A stretch of 64,000 nt of DNA from Paraburkholderia domus (GTDB taxonomy: Bacteria; Pseudomonadota; Gammaproteobacteria; Burkholderiales; Burkholderiaceae): positions 1 through 64,000 of the forward strand of contig NZ_CAJNAT010000015.1 of the NCBI RefSeq assembly GCF_905220705.1, read 5' to 3'. Under the pieces are notes generated by a model. The model worked only from the letters and a program-made list of their open reading frames with translations, was not told the origin of the DNA and did not search any database. The position numbers and the translations under genes were made by a program. Position 1 is the stretch's first letter. Each line of letters starts with the position of its first letter. Below are positions 17,503 to 26,105 of this stretch, in pieces.

Positions 17503-17546
17503 GCTTCCCGACCCCCGGGTTTAGCAGAAAAAGCGGAAAGAAATTC

Positions 17547-17616
17547 CGGGCGGGTGCGCTTACAAAGCGCCTCGCCCGTTTGTGTTACAGCGCGATGGGT
17601 ATTTTCTCGCATCGCG
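17547..17616 (+). other. Two hairpins in the rpsG-fusA spacer
   Basis: The first hairpin pairs CGGGCG (17547-17552) with CGCCCG (17573-17578), with an inner GCGCT/AGCGC stem, and is followed by GTTTGTGTT. The second is CGCGATG/CATCGCG (17591-17597 with 17610-17616), eleven bases before the fusA SD. The first resembles a weak terminator. Either could tune fusA relative to rpsLG. Confidence 0.5.
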
Positions 17617-17637
17617 TCATCCCAATAGAGGATCAAA

Positions 17638-19740
17638 GTGGCTCGCAAGACACCTATCGAGCGCTACCGTAACATCGGTATTAGCGCTCACATCGACGCC
17701 GGCAAAACGACGACGACCGAGCGCATTCTGTTCTATACCGGCGTGAACCACAAGATTGGTGAAGTTCACGACGGCGCTGCCACCATGGACTGGATGGAGC
17801 AGGAGCAGGAACGCGGCATCACGATCACGTCGGCTGCTACCACGGCGTTCTGGAAAGGCATGGCCGGCGACCGCGCTGAGCACCGCATCAACATCATCGA
17901 CACCCCGGGCCACGTCGACTTCACGATTGAAGTTGAGCGCTCGATGCGCGTGCTCGACGGCGCGTGCATGGTGTATTGCGCAGTGGGCGGTGTGCAGCCC
18001 CAGTCGGAAACCGTGTGGCGTCAGGCTAACAAGTACAAGGTTCCCCGTCTCGCGTTCATCAACAAGATGGACCGTACCGGCGCGAACTTCTTCAAGGTCT
18101 ACGACCAGCTCAAGCTACGTCTGAAGGCGAACCCGGTTCCGGTCGTGGTGCCTATCGGTGCTGAAGAAACGTTCACGGGCGTGGTCGATCTGCTGAAGAT
18201 GAAAGCGATCATTTGGGACGAAGCGTCCCAAGGCACGAAGTTCTCGTACGAAGAGATCCCGGCAGAACTCGTCGACACGTGCAACGAATGGCGCGAGAAG
18301 ATGGTCGAAGCCGCGGCTGAGTCGAGCGAAGACATGATGAACAAGTACCTCGAGTCGGGCGAACTGACCGAGGCGGAAATCATCAAGGGTCTGCGCGACC
18401 GTACGATCGCGTGCGAAATCCAGCCGATGCTGTGCGGTACCGCGTTCAAGAACAAGGGCGTGCAACGGATGCTGGACGCCGTGCTCGACTTCCTGCCGTC
18501 GCCGATCGACATTCCGCCGGTTACGGGTGAACTCGAAAACGGTGAAAAGGCTGAGCGTCGCGCAGCTGACGACGAGAAGTTCTCGTCCCTCGCATTCAAG
18601 ATCATGACCGACCCGTTTGTCGGCCAGCTGATCTTCTTCCGTGTGTACTCCGGCACGACGAAGTCGGGCGACACGCTGCTGAACGCGACCAAGGACAAGA
18701 AGGAACGTCTCGGCCGTATTCTGCTGATGCATGCAAACCAGCGTGAAGAAATCAAGGAAGTGCACGCGGGCGACATCGCTGCTGCTGTTGGCCTGAAAGA
18801 CGCGACCACGGGCGACACGCTGTGCGACCCGCTGCACCCGATCGTGCTCGAGCGCATGATTTTCCCAGAACCGGTGATTTCGCAGGCTGTTGAGCCGAAG
18901 ACGAAGCCGGACCAGGAAAAGATGGGTCTGGCCCTGAACCGTCTGGCTCAGGAAGATCCGTCGTTCCGCGTTCAAACGGACGAAGAATCGGGTCAAACCA
19001 TTATTTCGGGCATGGGCGAGCTCCACCTGGAAATTCTGGTTGACCGGATGAAGCGTGAGTTCGGCGTCGAAGCTACCGTCGGCAAGCCGCAAGTGGCGTA
19101 TCGTGAAACGATTCGTGGCAAGGCGGAAGACGTTGACGGCAAGTTCGTCAAGCAGTCGGGTGGTCGCGGCCAATACGGTCACGCGGTCATCACGCTTGAG
19201 CCGAACGAGCAGGGCAAGGGCTACGAGTTCCTGGACGAGATCAAGGGCGGTGTGATTCCGCGTGAATACATCCCGGCAGTCGACAAGGGTATCCAGGAAA
19301 CGCTGAAGGCTGGCGTGCTGGCGGGCTTCCCGGTCGTTGACGTGAAGGTTCACCTGACGTTCGGTTCGTACCACGACGTTGACTCGAACGAAAATGCGTT
19401 CCGCATGGCCGGTTCGATGGCGTTCAAGGAAGCTATGCGCAAGGCTCAACCGGTCATCCTCGAACCGATGATGGCTGTGGAAGTCGAAACGCCTGAAGAT
19501 TACATGGGCAACGTGATGGGCGATCTGTCGGGTCGTCGCGGTATCGTTCAGGGCATGGACGACATGGTTGGCGGCGGCAAGATCGTTCGCGCCGAAGTGC
19601 CGCTGTCGGAAATGTTCGGCTACTCGACGTCGCTGCGTTCGCTGACCCAAGGTCGTGCAACGTACACGATGGAGTTCAAGCACTACTCCGAAGCACCGCG
19701 TAACGTGTCGGAAGCGATCATCAACGCCAAGTCGAAGTAA
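17638..19740 (+). CDS. fusA: Elongation factor G
   Basis: EF-G (700 aa) is the GTPase for translocation and, with RRF, ribosome recycling. It starts with GTG after AGAGGA; N-terminus MARKTPIERYRNIGISAHID. G1 AHIDAGKT is at residues 17-24, then G3 DTPGH, G4 NKMD. Domains II to V follow, with GGRGQYGHAVITLEP in domain IV. Length matches the family. It lies between rpsG and tuf in the normal str order. Confidence 0.99.
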   Translation: MARKTPIERYRNIGISAHIDAGKTTTTERILFYTGVNHKIGEVHDGAATMDWMEQEQERGITITSAATTAFWKGMAGDRAEHRINIIDTPGHVDFTIEVERSMRVLDGACMVYCAVGGVQPQSETVWRQANKYKVPRLAFINKMDRTGANFFKVYDQLKLRLKANPVPVVVPIGAEETFTGVVDLLKMKAIIWDEASQGTKFSYEEIPAELVDTCNEWREKMVEAAAESSEDMMNKYLESGELTEAEIIKGLRDRTIACEIQPMLCGTAFKNKGVQRMLDAVLDFLPSPIDIPPVTGELENGEKAERRAADDEKFSSLAFKIMTDPFVGQLIFFRVYSGTTKSGDTLLNATKDKKERLGRILLMHANQREEIKEVHAGDIAAAVGLKDATTGDTLCDPLHPIVLERMIFPEPVISQAVEPKTKPDQEKMGLALNRLAQEDPSFRVQTDEESGQTIISGMGELHLEILVDRMKREFGVEATVGKPQVAYRETIRGKAEDVDGKFVKQSGGRGQYGHAVITLEPNEQGKGYEFLDEIKGGVIPREYIPAVDKGIQETLKAGVLAGFPVVDVKVHLTFGSYHDVDSNENAFRMAGSMAFKEAMRKAQPVILEPMMAVEVETPEDYMGNVMGDLSGRRGIVQGMDDMVGGGKIVRAEVPLSEMFGYSTSLRSLTQGRATYTMEFKHYSEAPRNVSEAIINAKSK

Positions 19741-19786
19741 TCGCGCGGCAAGTCATTCAACGATAACTTTTTGAAAGAAGAGAAAC

Positions 19787-20977
19787 ATGGCTAAAGGTAA
19801 ATTCGAACGGACCAAGCCGCACGTGAACGTCGGCACGATCGGTCACGTTGACCACGGCAAGACCACGCTGACGGCAGCGATCACGACGGTGCTGACCAAG
19901 AAGTTTGGCGGCGAAGCAAAGGCATACGACCAGATCGACGCGGCGCCGGAAGAAAAGGCGCGTGGTATCACGATTAACACGGCACACGTCGAGTACGAAA
20001 CGGCTAACCGCCACTACGCACACGTCGACTGCCCGGGCCACGCTGACTATGTGAAGAACATGATCACGGGCGCAGCGCAGATGGACGGCGCGATCCTGGT
20101 GTGCTCGGCCGCAGACGGCCCGATGCCGCAAACGCGTGAGCACATCCTGCTGGCGCGTCAGGTTGGCGTTCCGTACATCATCGTGTTCCTGAACAAGTGC
20201 GACATGGTGGACGACGCTGAGCTGCTGGAACTGGTCGAGATGGAAGTTCGCGAACTTCTGTCGAAGTACGACTTCCCGGGCGACGACACGCCGATCATCA
20301 AGGGTTCGGCCAAGCTGGCGCTGGAAGGCGACACGGGCGAGCTGGGCGAAGTGGCGATCATGAATCTGGCCGATGCGCTGGATACGTACATCCCGACGCC
20401 GGAGCGCGCAGTTGACGGTGCGTTCCTGATGCCGGTGGAAGACGTGTTCTCGATCTCGGGTCGTGGCACGGTGGTGACGGGTCGCGTTGAGCGCGGCGTG
20501 GTGAAGGTCGGCGAAGAAATCGAAATCGTCGGTATCAAGCCGACGGTGAAGACGACGTGCACGGGCGTGGAAATGTTCCGCAAGCTGCTCGACCAGGGTC
20601 AGGCAGGCGACAACGTTGGTATCCTGCTGCGCGGCACGAAGCGTGAAGACGTGGAGCGTGGCCAGGTTCTGGCGAAGCCGGGTTCGATCAACCCGCACAC
20701 GCACTTCACGGCTGAAGTGTACGTGCTGAGCAAGGACGAAGGCGGCCGCCACACACCGTTCTTCAACAACTATCGTCCGCAGTTCTACTTCCGTACGACG
20801 GACGTGACGGGCTCGATCGAGTTGCCGAAGGACAAGGAAATGGTCATGCCGGGCGACAACGTGTCGATCACGGTGAAGCTGATCAACCCGATCGCGATGG
20901 AAGAAGGTCTGCGCTTCGCAATTCGCGAAGGCGGCCGTACGGTCGGCGCAGGTGTGGTTGCCAAGATTCTCGAGTAA
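19787..20977 (+). CDS. tuf: Elongation factor Tu, copy 2
   Basis: Second EF-Tu gene (396 aa), identical in protein to the one at 566-1756. The motifs are as in copy 1. The first seven codons differ silently (for example AAA for AAG at codon 3), after which the DNA appears identical to the stop codon. SD AAAGAAGAGA precedes ATG. It ends the str operon; a G/C-rich hairpin region and rpsJ follow. Two tuf genes, one with tRNAs and one in str, is the ancestral proteobacterial state. Confidence 0.99.
   Translation: MAKGKFERTKPHVNVGTIGHVDHGKTTLTAAITTVLTKKFGGEAKAYDQIDAAPEEKARGITINTAHVEYETANRHYAHVDCPGHADYVKNMITGAAQMDGAILVCSAADGPMPQTREHILLARQVGVPYIIVFLNKCDMVDDAELLELVEMEVRELLSKYDFPGDDTPIIKGSAKLALEGDTGELGEVAIMNLADALDTYIPTPERAVDGAFLMPVEDVFSISGRGTVVTGRVERGVVKVGEEIEIVGIKPTVKTTCTGVEMFRKLLDQGQAGDNVGILLRGTKREDVERGQVLAKPGSINPHTHFTAEVYVLSKDEGGRHTPFFNNYRPQFYFRTTDVTGSIELPKDKEMVMPGDNVSITVKLINPIAMEEGLRFAIREGGRTVGAGVVAKILE
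19808..20977 (+). repeat. Long direct repeat: tuf copy 2 body
   Basis: Partner of 587-1756. The repeat ends exactly at the stop codon on the right and within codon 7 or 8 on the left. Confidence 0.93.
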
Positions 20978-21006
20978 AATCGAGGGTTGAAGTTGCAGTA
21001 GGTGGT

Positions 21007-21056
21007 GCCCGGAGCCGGGCGCCAGCCCACAGCGGGTGCCCGGCTCTACGTTCTTT
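21007..21056 (+). terminator. Hairpin pair between tuf and rpsJ, possible terminator or attenuator
   Basis: AGCCGGGC (21013-21020) pairs with GCCCGGCT (21038-21045), with an inner CCC/GGG stem, followed by a T-rich stretch CTACGTTCTTTT. The left arm can instead pair with GCCC at 21007-21010. The two folds exclude each other. It marks the str-S10 boundary. Confidence 0.6.
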
Positions 21057-21103
21057 TACTATTTGGCGGCGCAATACCGCCTCGCTCTTTCCAAGGAATT
21101 GTC

Positions 21104-21415
21104 ATGCAGAACCAGAAAATCCGCATTCGCCTGAAGGCTTTCGACTATCGCCTGATCGATCAATCGGCAGCTGAAATCGTCGACACGGCGAAGCGGACTG
21201 GCGCAATCGTTCGTGGTCCGGTGCCCCTGCCGACCCGCATTCAACGTTTCGACATCCTGCGTTCGCCGCACGTCAACAAGACGTCGCGCGATCAGCTCGA
21301 AATCCGTACGCACCAACGCCTGATGGACATCGTCGACCCGACGGACAAGACCGTTGACGCACTGATGAAGCTGGACCTGCCGGCTGGTGTGGACGTGGAA
21401 ATCAAGCTCCAATAA
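21104..21415 (+). CDS. rpsJ: 30S ribosomal protein S10 (NusE)
   Basis: S10 (103 aa) is a 30S head protein and, as NusE, a partner of NusB and NusG in antitermination. MQNQKIRIRLKAFDYRLID is the family N-terminus; the start at 21104 follows CAAGGAAT. An in-frame upstream GTG at 21002 would read through the hairpin and is rejected. The loop PLPTRIQRFDILRSPHVNKTSRDQLE is intact. A 201-base gap with a promoter separates it from rplC. Confidence 0.97.
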   Translation: MQNQKIRIRLKAFDYRLIDQSAAEIVDTAKRTGAIVRGPVPLPTRIQRFDILRSPHVNKTSRDQLEIRTHQRLMDIVDPTDKTVDALMKLDLPAGVDVEIKLQ

Positions 21416-21465
21416 GGCTTCAGAGCGGTGCCCAGTATGCTGGACATCGCTAAGTCATTGATTGC

Positions 21466-21494
21466 TTGCGAAAAACGAAAAGCCTCGCTATAAT
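21466..21494 (+). promoter_or_regulatory. Sigma-70 promoter before rplC, with dyad around the -10
   Basis: TTGCGA (21466-21471), 17-base spacer, TATAAT (21489-21494); predicted start about 21501. The -10 sits in the 14-base loop of a perfect 9-bp inverted repeat CGAAAAGCC (21476-21484)/GGCTTTTCG (21499-21507). It would drive rplC onward independently of rpsJ, with a leader of about 115 bases. Confidence 0.75.
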
Positions 21495-21616
21495 AGTGGG
21501 CTTTTCGCGCATTTGCGCAAAAAAGTCGGTGTGCTGCAGCATGAATTCATGCCCGAAACGGCACCGGCATTTTGTAAATTAGCCCCGACCAATCGCAGTC
21601 GGGAATGGAGAAAACG

Positions 21617-22276
21617 ATGAGCCTTGGACTCGTAGGTCGCAAGGTTGGCATGACCCGTATCTTCACGGCAGAAGGGGATTCGATTCCCGTTACCGTGCTG
21701 GACGTGTCCGACAACCGCGTGACGCAGATCAAGACTGTTGAAACCGACGGCTACACCGCCGTGCAGGTTGCATTCGGTACGCGCCGTGCATCGCGTGTGA
21801 CGAAGCCGTTGGCCGGTCATCTCGCCAAAGCCGGTGTTCAAGCCGGTGAAATCCTCAAAGAATTCCAGATCGACGCTGCCAAGGCTGCCGAGTTGTCGAA
21901 CGGCACCGTGGTTGGTCCCGACCTGTTCGAAGTAGGCCAGAAGGTCGACGTGCAAGGCGTGTCGATCGGTAAGGGCTACGCCGGTACCATCAAGCGTTAC
22001 AACTTCGCATCCGGCCGTGCATCGCACGGTAACTCGCGCTCGCACAACGTGCCGGGTTCGATCGGTATGGCGCAGGATCCGGGTCGTGTTTTCCCGGGTA
22101 AGCGCATGACCGGTCACATGGGTGACGATACGGTAACCGTGCAAAACCTCGAAATCGCTCGTATCGACGCTGACCGCAAGCTGTTGCTGGTCAAGGGCGC
22201 CGTTCCGGGTGCGAAGGGTGGCAAGGTATTCGTTACGCCGGCCGTGAAGACGCGTGCCGTGAAAGGAGCGAAATAA
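21617..22276 (+). CDS. rplC: 50S ribosomal protein L3
   Basis: L3 (219 aa) is an early 50S assembly protein reaching the peptidyl transferase centre. The start at 21617 (MSLGLVGRKVGMTRIF) follows GGAG at 21607-21610; the upstream ATG at 21605 would swallow that SD. NVPGSIGMAQDPGRVFPGK contains the glutamine methylated by PrmB in other species. It overlaps the rplD start by one base (TAATG). Confidence 0.97.
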   Translation: MSLGLVGRKVGMTRIFTAEGDSIPVTVLDVSDNRVTQIKTVETDGYTAVQVAFGTRRASRVTKPLAGHLAKAGVQAGEILKEFQIDAAKAAELSNGTVVGPDLFEVGQKVDVQGVSIGKGYAGTIKRYNFASGRASHGNSRSHNVPGSIGMAQDPGRVFPGKRMTGHMGDDTVTVQNLEIARIDADRKLLLVKGAVPGAKGGKVFVTPAVKTRAVKGAK

Positions 22277-22896
22277 TGGAACTTAAGCTCCTGAATGCCA
22301 ATGGTCAGGAAGGTGCAGGCGTTAGCGCGTCGGACGTAGTGTTCGGCCGCGACTACAACGAAGCCCTGATTCACCAAGTAGTGGTGGCGTATCAAGCGAA
22401 TGCCCGTAGCGGTAACCGCGCGCAGAAGGACCGTGAGCAAGTCAAGCACACGACCAAGAAGCCGTGGCGCCAAAAGGGTACGGGCCGCGCCCGTGCCGGT
22501 ATGTCGTCGAGCCCGTTGTGGCGCGGCGGTGGCCGGATCTTCCCGAATTCGCCGGAAGAAAACTTTTCGCACAAGGTCAACAAGAAGATGCATCGCGCAG
22601 GTCTCTGCTCGATCTTCTCGCAGCTGGCCCGCGAAGGCCGCATCTCGGTGGTTGACGAGCTGACGCTCGAAGCGCCGAAGACGAAGCTGCTGGCCGAAAA
22701 ATTCAAGGCGATGGGGCTCGACTCCGTGTTGGTTATTACCGACACGGTTGACGAAAACCTGTACCTCGCGTCGCGCAACCTCGCCCATGTGGCAGTTGTC
22801 GAGCCGCGTTACGCCGACCCGCTGTCGCTGATCTACTTCAAGAAGATCCTGATCACGAAGGCTGCGGTCGCCCAGATCGAGGAGTTGCTGTCATGA
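22276..22896 (+). CDS. rplD: 50S ribosomal protein L4
   Basis: L4 (206 aa) lines the exit tunnel and, in E. coli, represses the S10 operon at both transcription and translation levels. The tunnel loop with KKPWRQKGTGRARAGM and SSPLWRGGGRIF is intact. ATG overlaps the rplC stop by one base; its own stop overlaps the rplW start by four bases (ATGA). Translational coupling is expected. Confidence 0.98.
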   Translation: MELKLLNANGQEGAGVSASDVVFGRDYNEALIHQVVVAYQANARSGNRAQKDREQVKHTTKKPWRQKGTGRARAGMSSSPLWRGGGRIFPNSPEENFSHKVNKKMHRAGLCSIFSQLAREGRISVVDELTLEAPKTKLLAEKFKAMGLDSVLVITDTVDENLYLASRNLAHVAVVEPRYADPLSLIYFKKILITKAAVAQIEELLS

Positions 22897-23207
22897 GCGA
22901 GATTCGCAAGAACGATCATCGTTTGATGCAGGTCCTGCTCGCGCCGGTGATCTCCGAAAAGGCGACGCTGGTGGCCGACAAGAACGAGCAAGTTGTGTTC
23001 GAAGTCGCGCCCGATGCCACGAAGCAGGAAGTGAAAGCTGCAGTCGAGCTGCTGTTCAAGGTGGAAGTCAATTCCGTCAACGTGCTGGTCTCGAAGGGCA
23101 AAGCCAAGCGCTTTGGCCGCTTCATGGGCAAGCGCAAGGACGTGAAGAAGGCGTACGTCTGCCTGAAGCCCGGCCAGGAAATCAACTTTGAAGCGGAGGC
23201 CAAGTAA
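22893..23207 (+). CDS. rplW: 50S ribosomal protein L23
   Basis: L23 (104 aa) surrounds the exit tunnel and docks trigger factor and SRP. The start MSEIRKNDHRLMQVLLAPVISEKATL is typical, with the VISEK motif used for trigger factor contact. It overlaps rplD by four bases and is two bases before rplB. Confidence 0.98.
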   Translation: MSEIRKNDHRLMQVLLAPVISEKATLVADKNEQVVFEVAPDATKQEVKAAVELLFKVEVNSVNVLVSKGKAKRFGRFMGKRKDVKKAYVCLKPGQEINFEAEAK

Positions 23208-23209
23208 TC

Positions 23210-24037
23210 ATGGCAATCGTTAAAGTTAAGCCGACTTCGCCGGGTCGCCGTGCGATGGTCAAGGTGGTCAACAAGGATCTGCATAAGGGCAAGCCGTTCG
23301 CACCGCTGCTCGATGCGCAATCCACGACCGCCGGCCGTAACAACAACGGCCACATCACCACGCGCCATAAGGGTGGTGGTCATAAGCATCACTACCGTGT
23401 CGTCGATTTCCGTCGCAACAAGGACGGCATTCCGGCAAAGGTCGAACGTCTTGAGTACGATCCGAACCGTAGCGCGAACATCGCGCTGGTTCTGTACGCA
23501 GACGGCGAGCGCAAGTACATCATCGCTCCGAAGGGTTTGACGGTGGGCCAGCAACTGATGTCGGGTTCGGAAGCTCCGATCCGCTCAGGTAACACGCTGC
23601 CGATCCGCAATATCCCGGTCGGTACGACGATTCACTGCATCGAAATGCTGCCGGGCAAGGGCGCGCAAATGGCGCGTTCGGCTGGCACGTCGGCGATGTT
23701 GCTGGCTCGTGAAGGCATCTACGCACAGGTCCGCCTGCGCTCGGGTGAAATCCGCCGCGTTCACGTTGAGTGCCGCGCGACGATTGGTGAAGTTGGCAAC
23801 GAAGAGCATAGCCTCCGTCAAATCGGTAAGGCTGGCGCGAATCGCTGGCGCGGTATCCGCCCGACGGTACGTGGCGTTGCAATGAACCCGGTCGATCACC
23901 CGCACGGCGGTGGTGAAGGCAAGACGGCTGCAGGTCGCGATCCGGTGAGCCCGTGGGGCACGCCTGCTAAGGGTTATCGCACCCGCAGCAACAAGCGCAC
24001 GACGAGCATGATCGTCCAGCGCCGTCACAAGCGTTAA
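23210..24037 (+). CDS. rplB: 50S ribosomal protein L2
   Basis: L2 (275 aa) binds domain IV of 23S rRNA and is needed for subunit joining and peptidyl transfer. RNNNGHITTRHKGGGHKHHYR and the C-terminal VRGVAMNPVDHPHGGGEGK are intact; the histidine in HPHGGGEG is the conserved one. SD GGAGG overlaps the rplW end. Confidence 0.99.
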   Translation: MAIVKVKPTSPGRRAMVKVVNKDLHKGKPFAPLLDAQSTTAGRNNNGHITTRHKGGGHKHHYRVVDFRRNKDGIPAKVERLEYDPNRSANIALVLYADGERKYIIAPKGLTVGQQLMSGSEAPIRSGNTLPIRNIPVGTTIHCIEMLPGKGAQMARSAGTSAMLLAREGIYAQVRLRSGEIRRVHVECRATIGEVGNEEHSLRQIGKAGANRWRGIRPTVRGVAMNPVDHPHGGGEGKTAAGRDPVSPWGTPAKGYRTRSNKRTTSMIVQRRHKR

Positions 24038-24047
24038 GGAGTAGGCA

Positions 24048-24323
24048 ATGGCACGTTCTGTAAAAAAAGGTCCGTTCTGCGACGCCCATTTGCTGAAGAA
24101 AGTTGAGTCGGCAGCCGCTGCGCGTGACAAGAAGCCGATCAAAACCTGGTCGCGTCGTTCGACGATTCTGCCGGATTTCATCGGTTTGACGATTGCTGTG
24201 CATAACGGCCGTCAACACGTTCCGGTGTACATCTCGGAAAACATGGTCGGCCACAAGCTTGGCGAGTTTGCATTGACCCGGACGTTCAAGGGTCATGCAG
24301 CCGACAAGAAGGCTAAGAAATAA
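24048..24323 (+). CDS. rpsS: 30S ribosomal protein S19
   Basis: S19 (91 aa) lies in the 30S head and forms a bridge with 50S. MARSVKKGPFCDAHLLKKVE and the ITVHNGR-like/VYISENMVGHKLGEFA block are conserved. It follows rplB after ten bases with SD AAGGAG. Confidence 0.99.
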   Translation: MARSVKKGPFCDAHLLKKVESAAAARDKKPIKTWSRRSTILPDFIGLTIAVHNGRQHVPVYISENMVGHKLGEFALTRTFKGHAADKKAKK

Positions 24324-24333
24324 GGGGATCATG

Positions 24334-24663
24334 ATGGAAGTGAAAGCAATTCATCGCGGTGCCCGCATCTCGGCGCAGAAAACGCGCCTTGTGGCTGACC
24401 AGATCCGCGGTTTGCCGGTCGACAAGGCGCTGAACGTTCTGACGTTCTCGCCGAAGAAGGCTGCGGGAATCGTGAAAAAGGTTGTGCTGTCGGCGATCGC
24501 GAATGCGGAGCATAACGAAGGCGCCGATATCGACGAGCTCAAAGTAACGAGCATCATGGTCGACAAGGCTGCATCGCTGAAGCGTTTTACCGCGCGCGCT
24601 AAAGGCCGCGGTAACCGCATCGAGAAGCAATCCTGTCACATCACTGTGACGGTCGGGAATTAA
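24334..24663 (+). CDS. rplV: 50S ribosomal protein L22
   Basis: L22 (109 aa) extends a hairpin into the exit tunnel; its loop is a macrolide-resistance site. I choose the second of two adjacent ATGs (24334): it stands six bases from GGGG and gives the usual MEVKAIHRGARISAQK N-terminus. The hairpin tip AKGRGNRIEKQSCHITV is intact. Confidence 0.96.
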   Translation: MEVKAIHRGARISAQKTRLVADQIRGLPVDKALNVLTFSPKKAAGIVKKVVLSAIANAEHNEGADIDELKVTSIMVDKAASLKRFTARAKGRGNRIEKQSCHITVTVGN

Positions 24664-24674
24664 GGGGTCATACG

Positions 24675-25481
24675 ATGGGACAGAAAATTCATCCGACTGG
24701 CTTCCGTTTGGCCGTCAGCCGCAATTGGGCGTCGCGTTGGTACGCGAACAACAACAATTTCGCGGCGATGTTGCAGGAAGACATCGGTGTTCGTGAATAC
24801 CTGAAGAAGAAGCTGAAAAACGCTTCGGTTGGTCGCGTCGTTATCGAGCGTCCGGCGAAAAACGCGCGCATCACGATTTATAGCTCGCGTCCGGGTGTCG
24901 TCATCGGTAAGAAGGGCGAGGATATCGAGCTGCTGAAGTCGGAACTGCAACGCCGCATGGGCGTTCCGGTCCACGTCAACATCGAAGAAATCCGTAAGCC
25001 GGAAACCGATGCGCAACTGATCGCGGATTCGATCACGCAGCAGCTCGAGCGCCGGATTATGTTCCGCCGCGCGATGAAGCGTGCGATGCAAAACGCAATG
25101 CGTCTGGGTGCTCAAGGCATCAAGATCATGAGCGCTGGCCGCCTGAACGGTATCGAAATCGCTCGTACGGAATGGTATCGCGAAGGTCGCGTGCCCCTTC
25201 ATACGCTGCGTGCTGATATCGACTACGCAACTTCGGAAGCGAAGACGACGTACGGCATCATCGGCGTGAAGGTGTGGGTCTACAAGGGCGACACGCTTGG
25301 CCGCAACGACGCACCGGTGATTGAAGAAGTCGCCGAAGAAAAGCGTCCGCGCCGCAACGCACGTCCGGGTGGCGATCGCCGTCCGCGTCGCGATGGTGAA
25401 GGTGGTGGCCCGGCAGGTGCACGCCGTGGCGCTCCCCGTCGTGCTGGCGGTGCCGGCGACGGCGGGAAGACTGGAGAATAA
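24675..25481 (+). CDS. rpsC: 30S ribosomal protein S3
   Basis: S3 (268 aa) forms part of the mRNA entry channel and its helicase. [18 protein letters not shown] is canonical. The KH domain carries [11 protein letters not shown]. After about residue 218 there is a long Arg/Gly/Pro-rich tail ([13 protein letters not shown] and on), so it is about 35 residues longer than E. coli S3. Such tails are common in betaproteobacteria but their role is unclear. Confidence 0.98.
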
Positions 25482-25483
25482 CG

Positions 25484-25900
25484 ATGCTGCAACCGAAACG
25501 CAGAAAGTATCGCAAAGAGCAGAAGGGTCGTAACACCGGTATCGCTACCCGCGGCAACGCGGTGTCGTTCGGTGAATTCGGCCTGAAGGCTATCGGTCGT
25601 GGTCGCTTGACCGCGCGCCAGATTGAAGCGGCACGTCGTGCAATGACGCGTCACATCAAGCGTGGTGGCCGCATCTGGATCCGCATCTTCCCGGACAAGC
25701 CGATCTCGCACAAGCCGGCTGAAGTACGTATGGGTAACGGTAAAGGTAACCCTGAGTACTACGTCGCGGAGATTCAACCGGGCAAGATGCTGTACGAAAT
25801 GGACGGCGTAACCGAAGAGCTGGCACGCGAAGCGTTCCGTCTGGCTGCAGCTAAGCTGCCGCTCAAGACGACGTTTATCGTGCGTCAGCTCGGCGCCTAA
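25484..25900 (+). CDS. rplP: 50S ribosomal protein L16
   Basis: L16 (138 aa) positions A-site tRNA at the peptidyl transferase centre. [19 protein letters not shown] and the [20 protein letters not shown] block are intact; the arginine in the latter region is the residue hydroxylated by YcfD in other species. Two bases after rpsC. Confidence 0.98.
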
Positions 25901-25910
25901 GGAGTAAATG

Positions 25911-26105
25911 ATGAAGGCTTCCGAACTTCACCAGAAAGATCAGGCCGCGCTCAACAAGGAGCTGTCGGACCTGTTGAAGGCGCAATTCGGCCTGCGCATG
26001 CAACTCGCGACCCAGCAGCTCACGAACACGAGCCAGCTGAAGAAGGTTCGTCGCGACATCGCACGTGTGCGGACCGTCCTGACTGAGAAGGCGAACCAGA
26101 AATGA
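25911..26105 (+). CDS. rpmC: 50S ribosomal protein L29
   Basis: L29 (64 aa) is a small two-helix protein at the tunnel exit next to L23. The second of two consecutive ATGs is preferred, six bases from GGAG (25901-25904). [21 protein letters not shown] is typical. Its stop overlaps the rpsQ start by four bases. Confidence 0.95.

Noticed and set aside
21002..21103. N-terminal extension of S10 starting at an upstream GTG
   Set aside because: The extension reads through the tuf-rpsJ hairpin, has no SD and is absent from the family; the ATG at 21104 has an SD and a canonical N-terminus.
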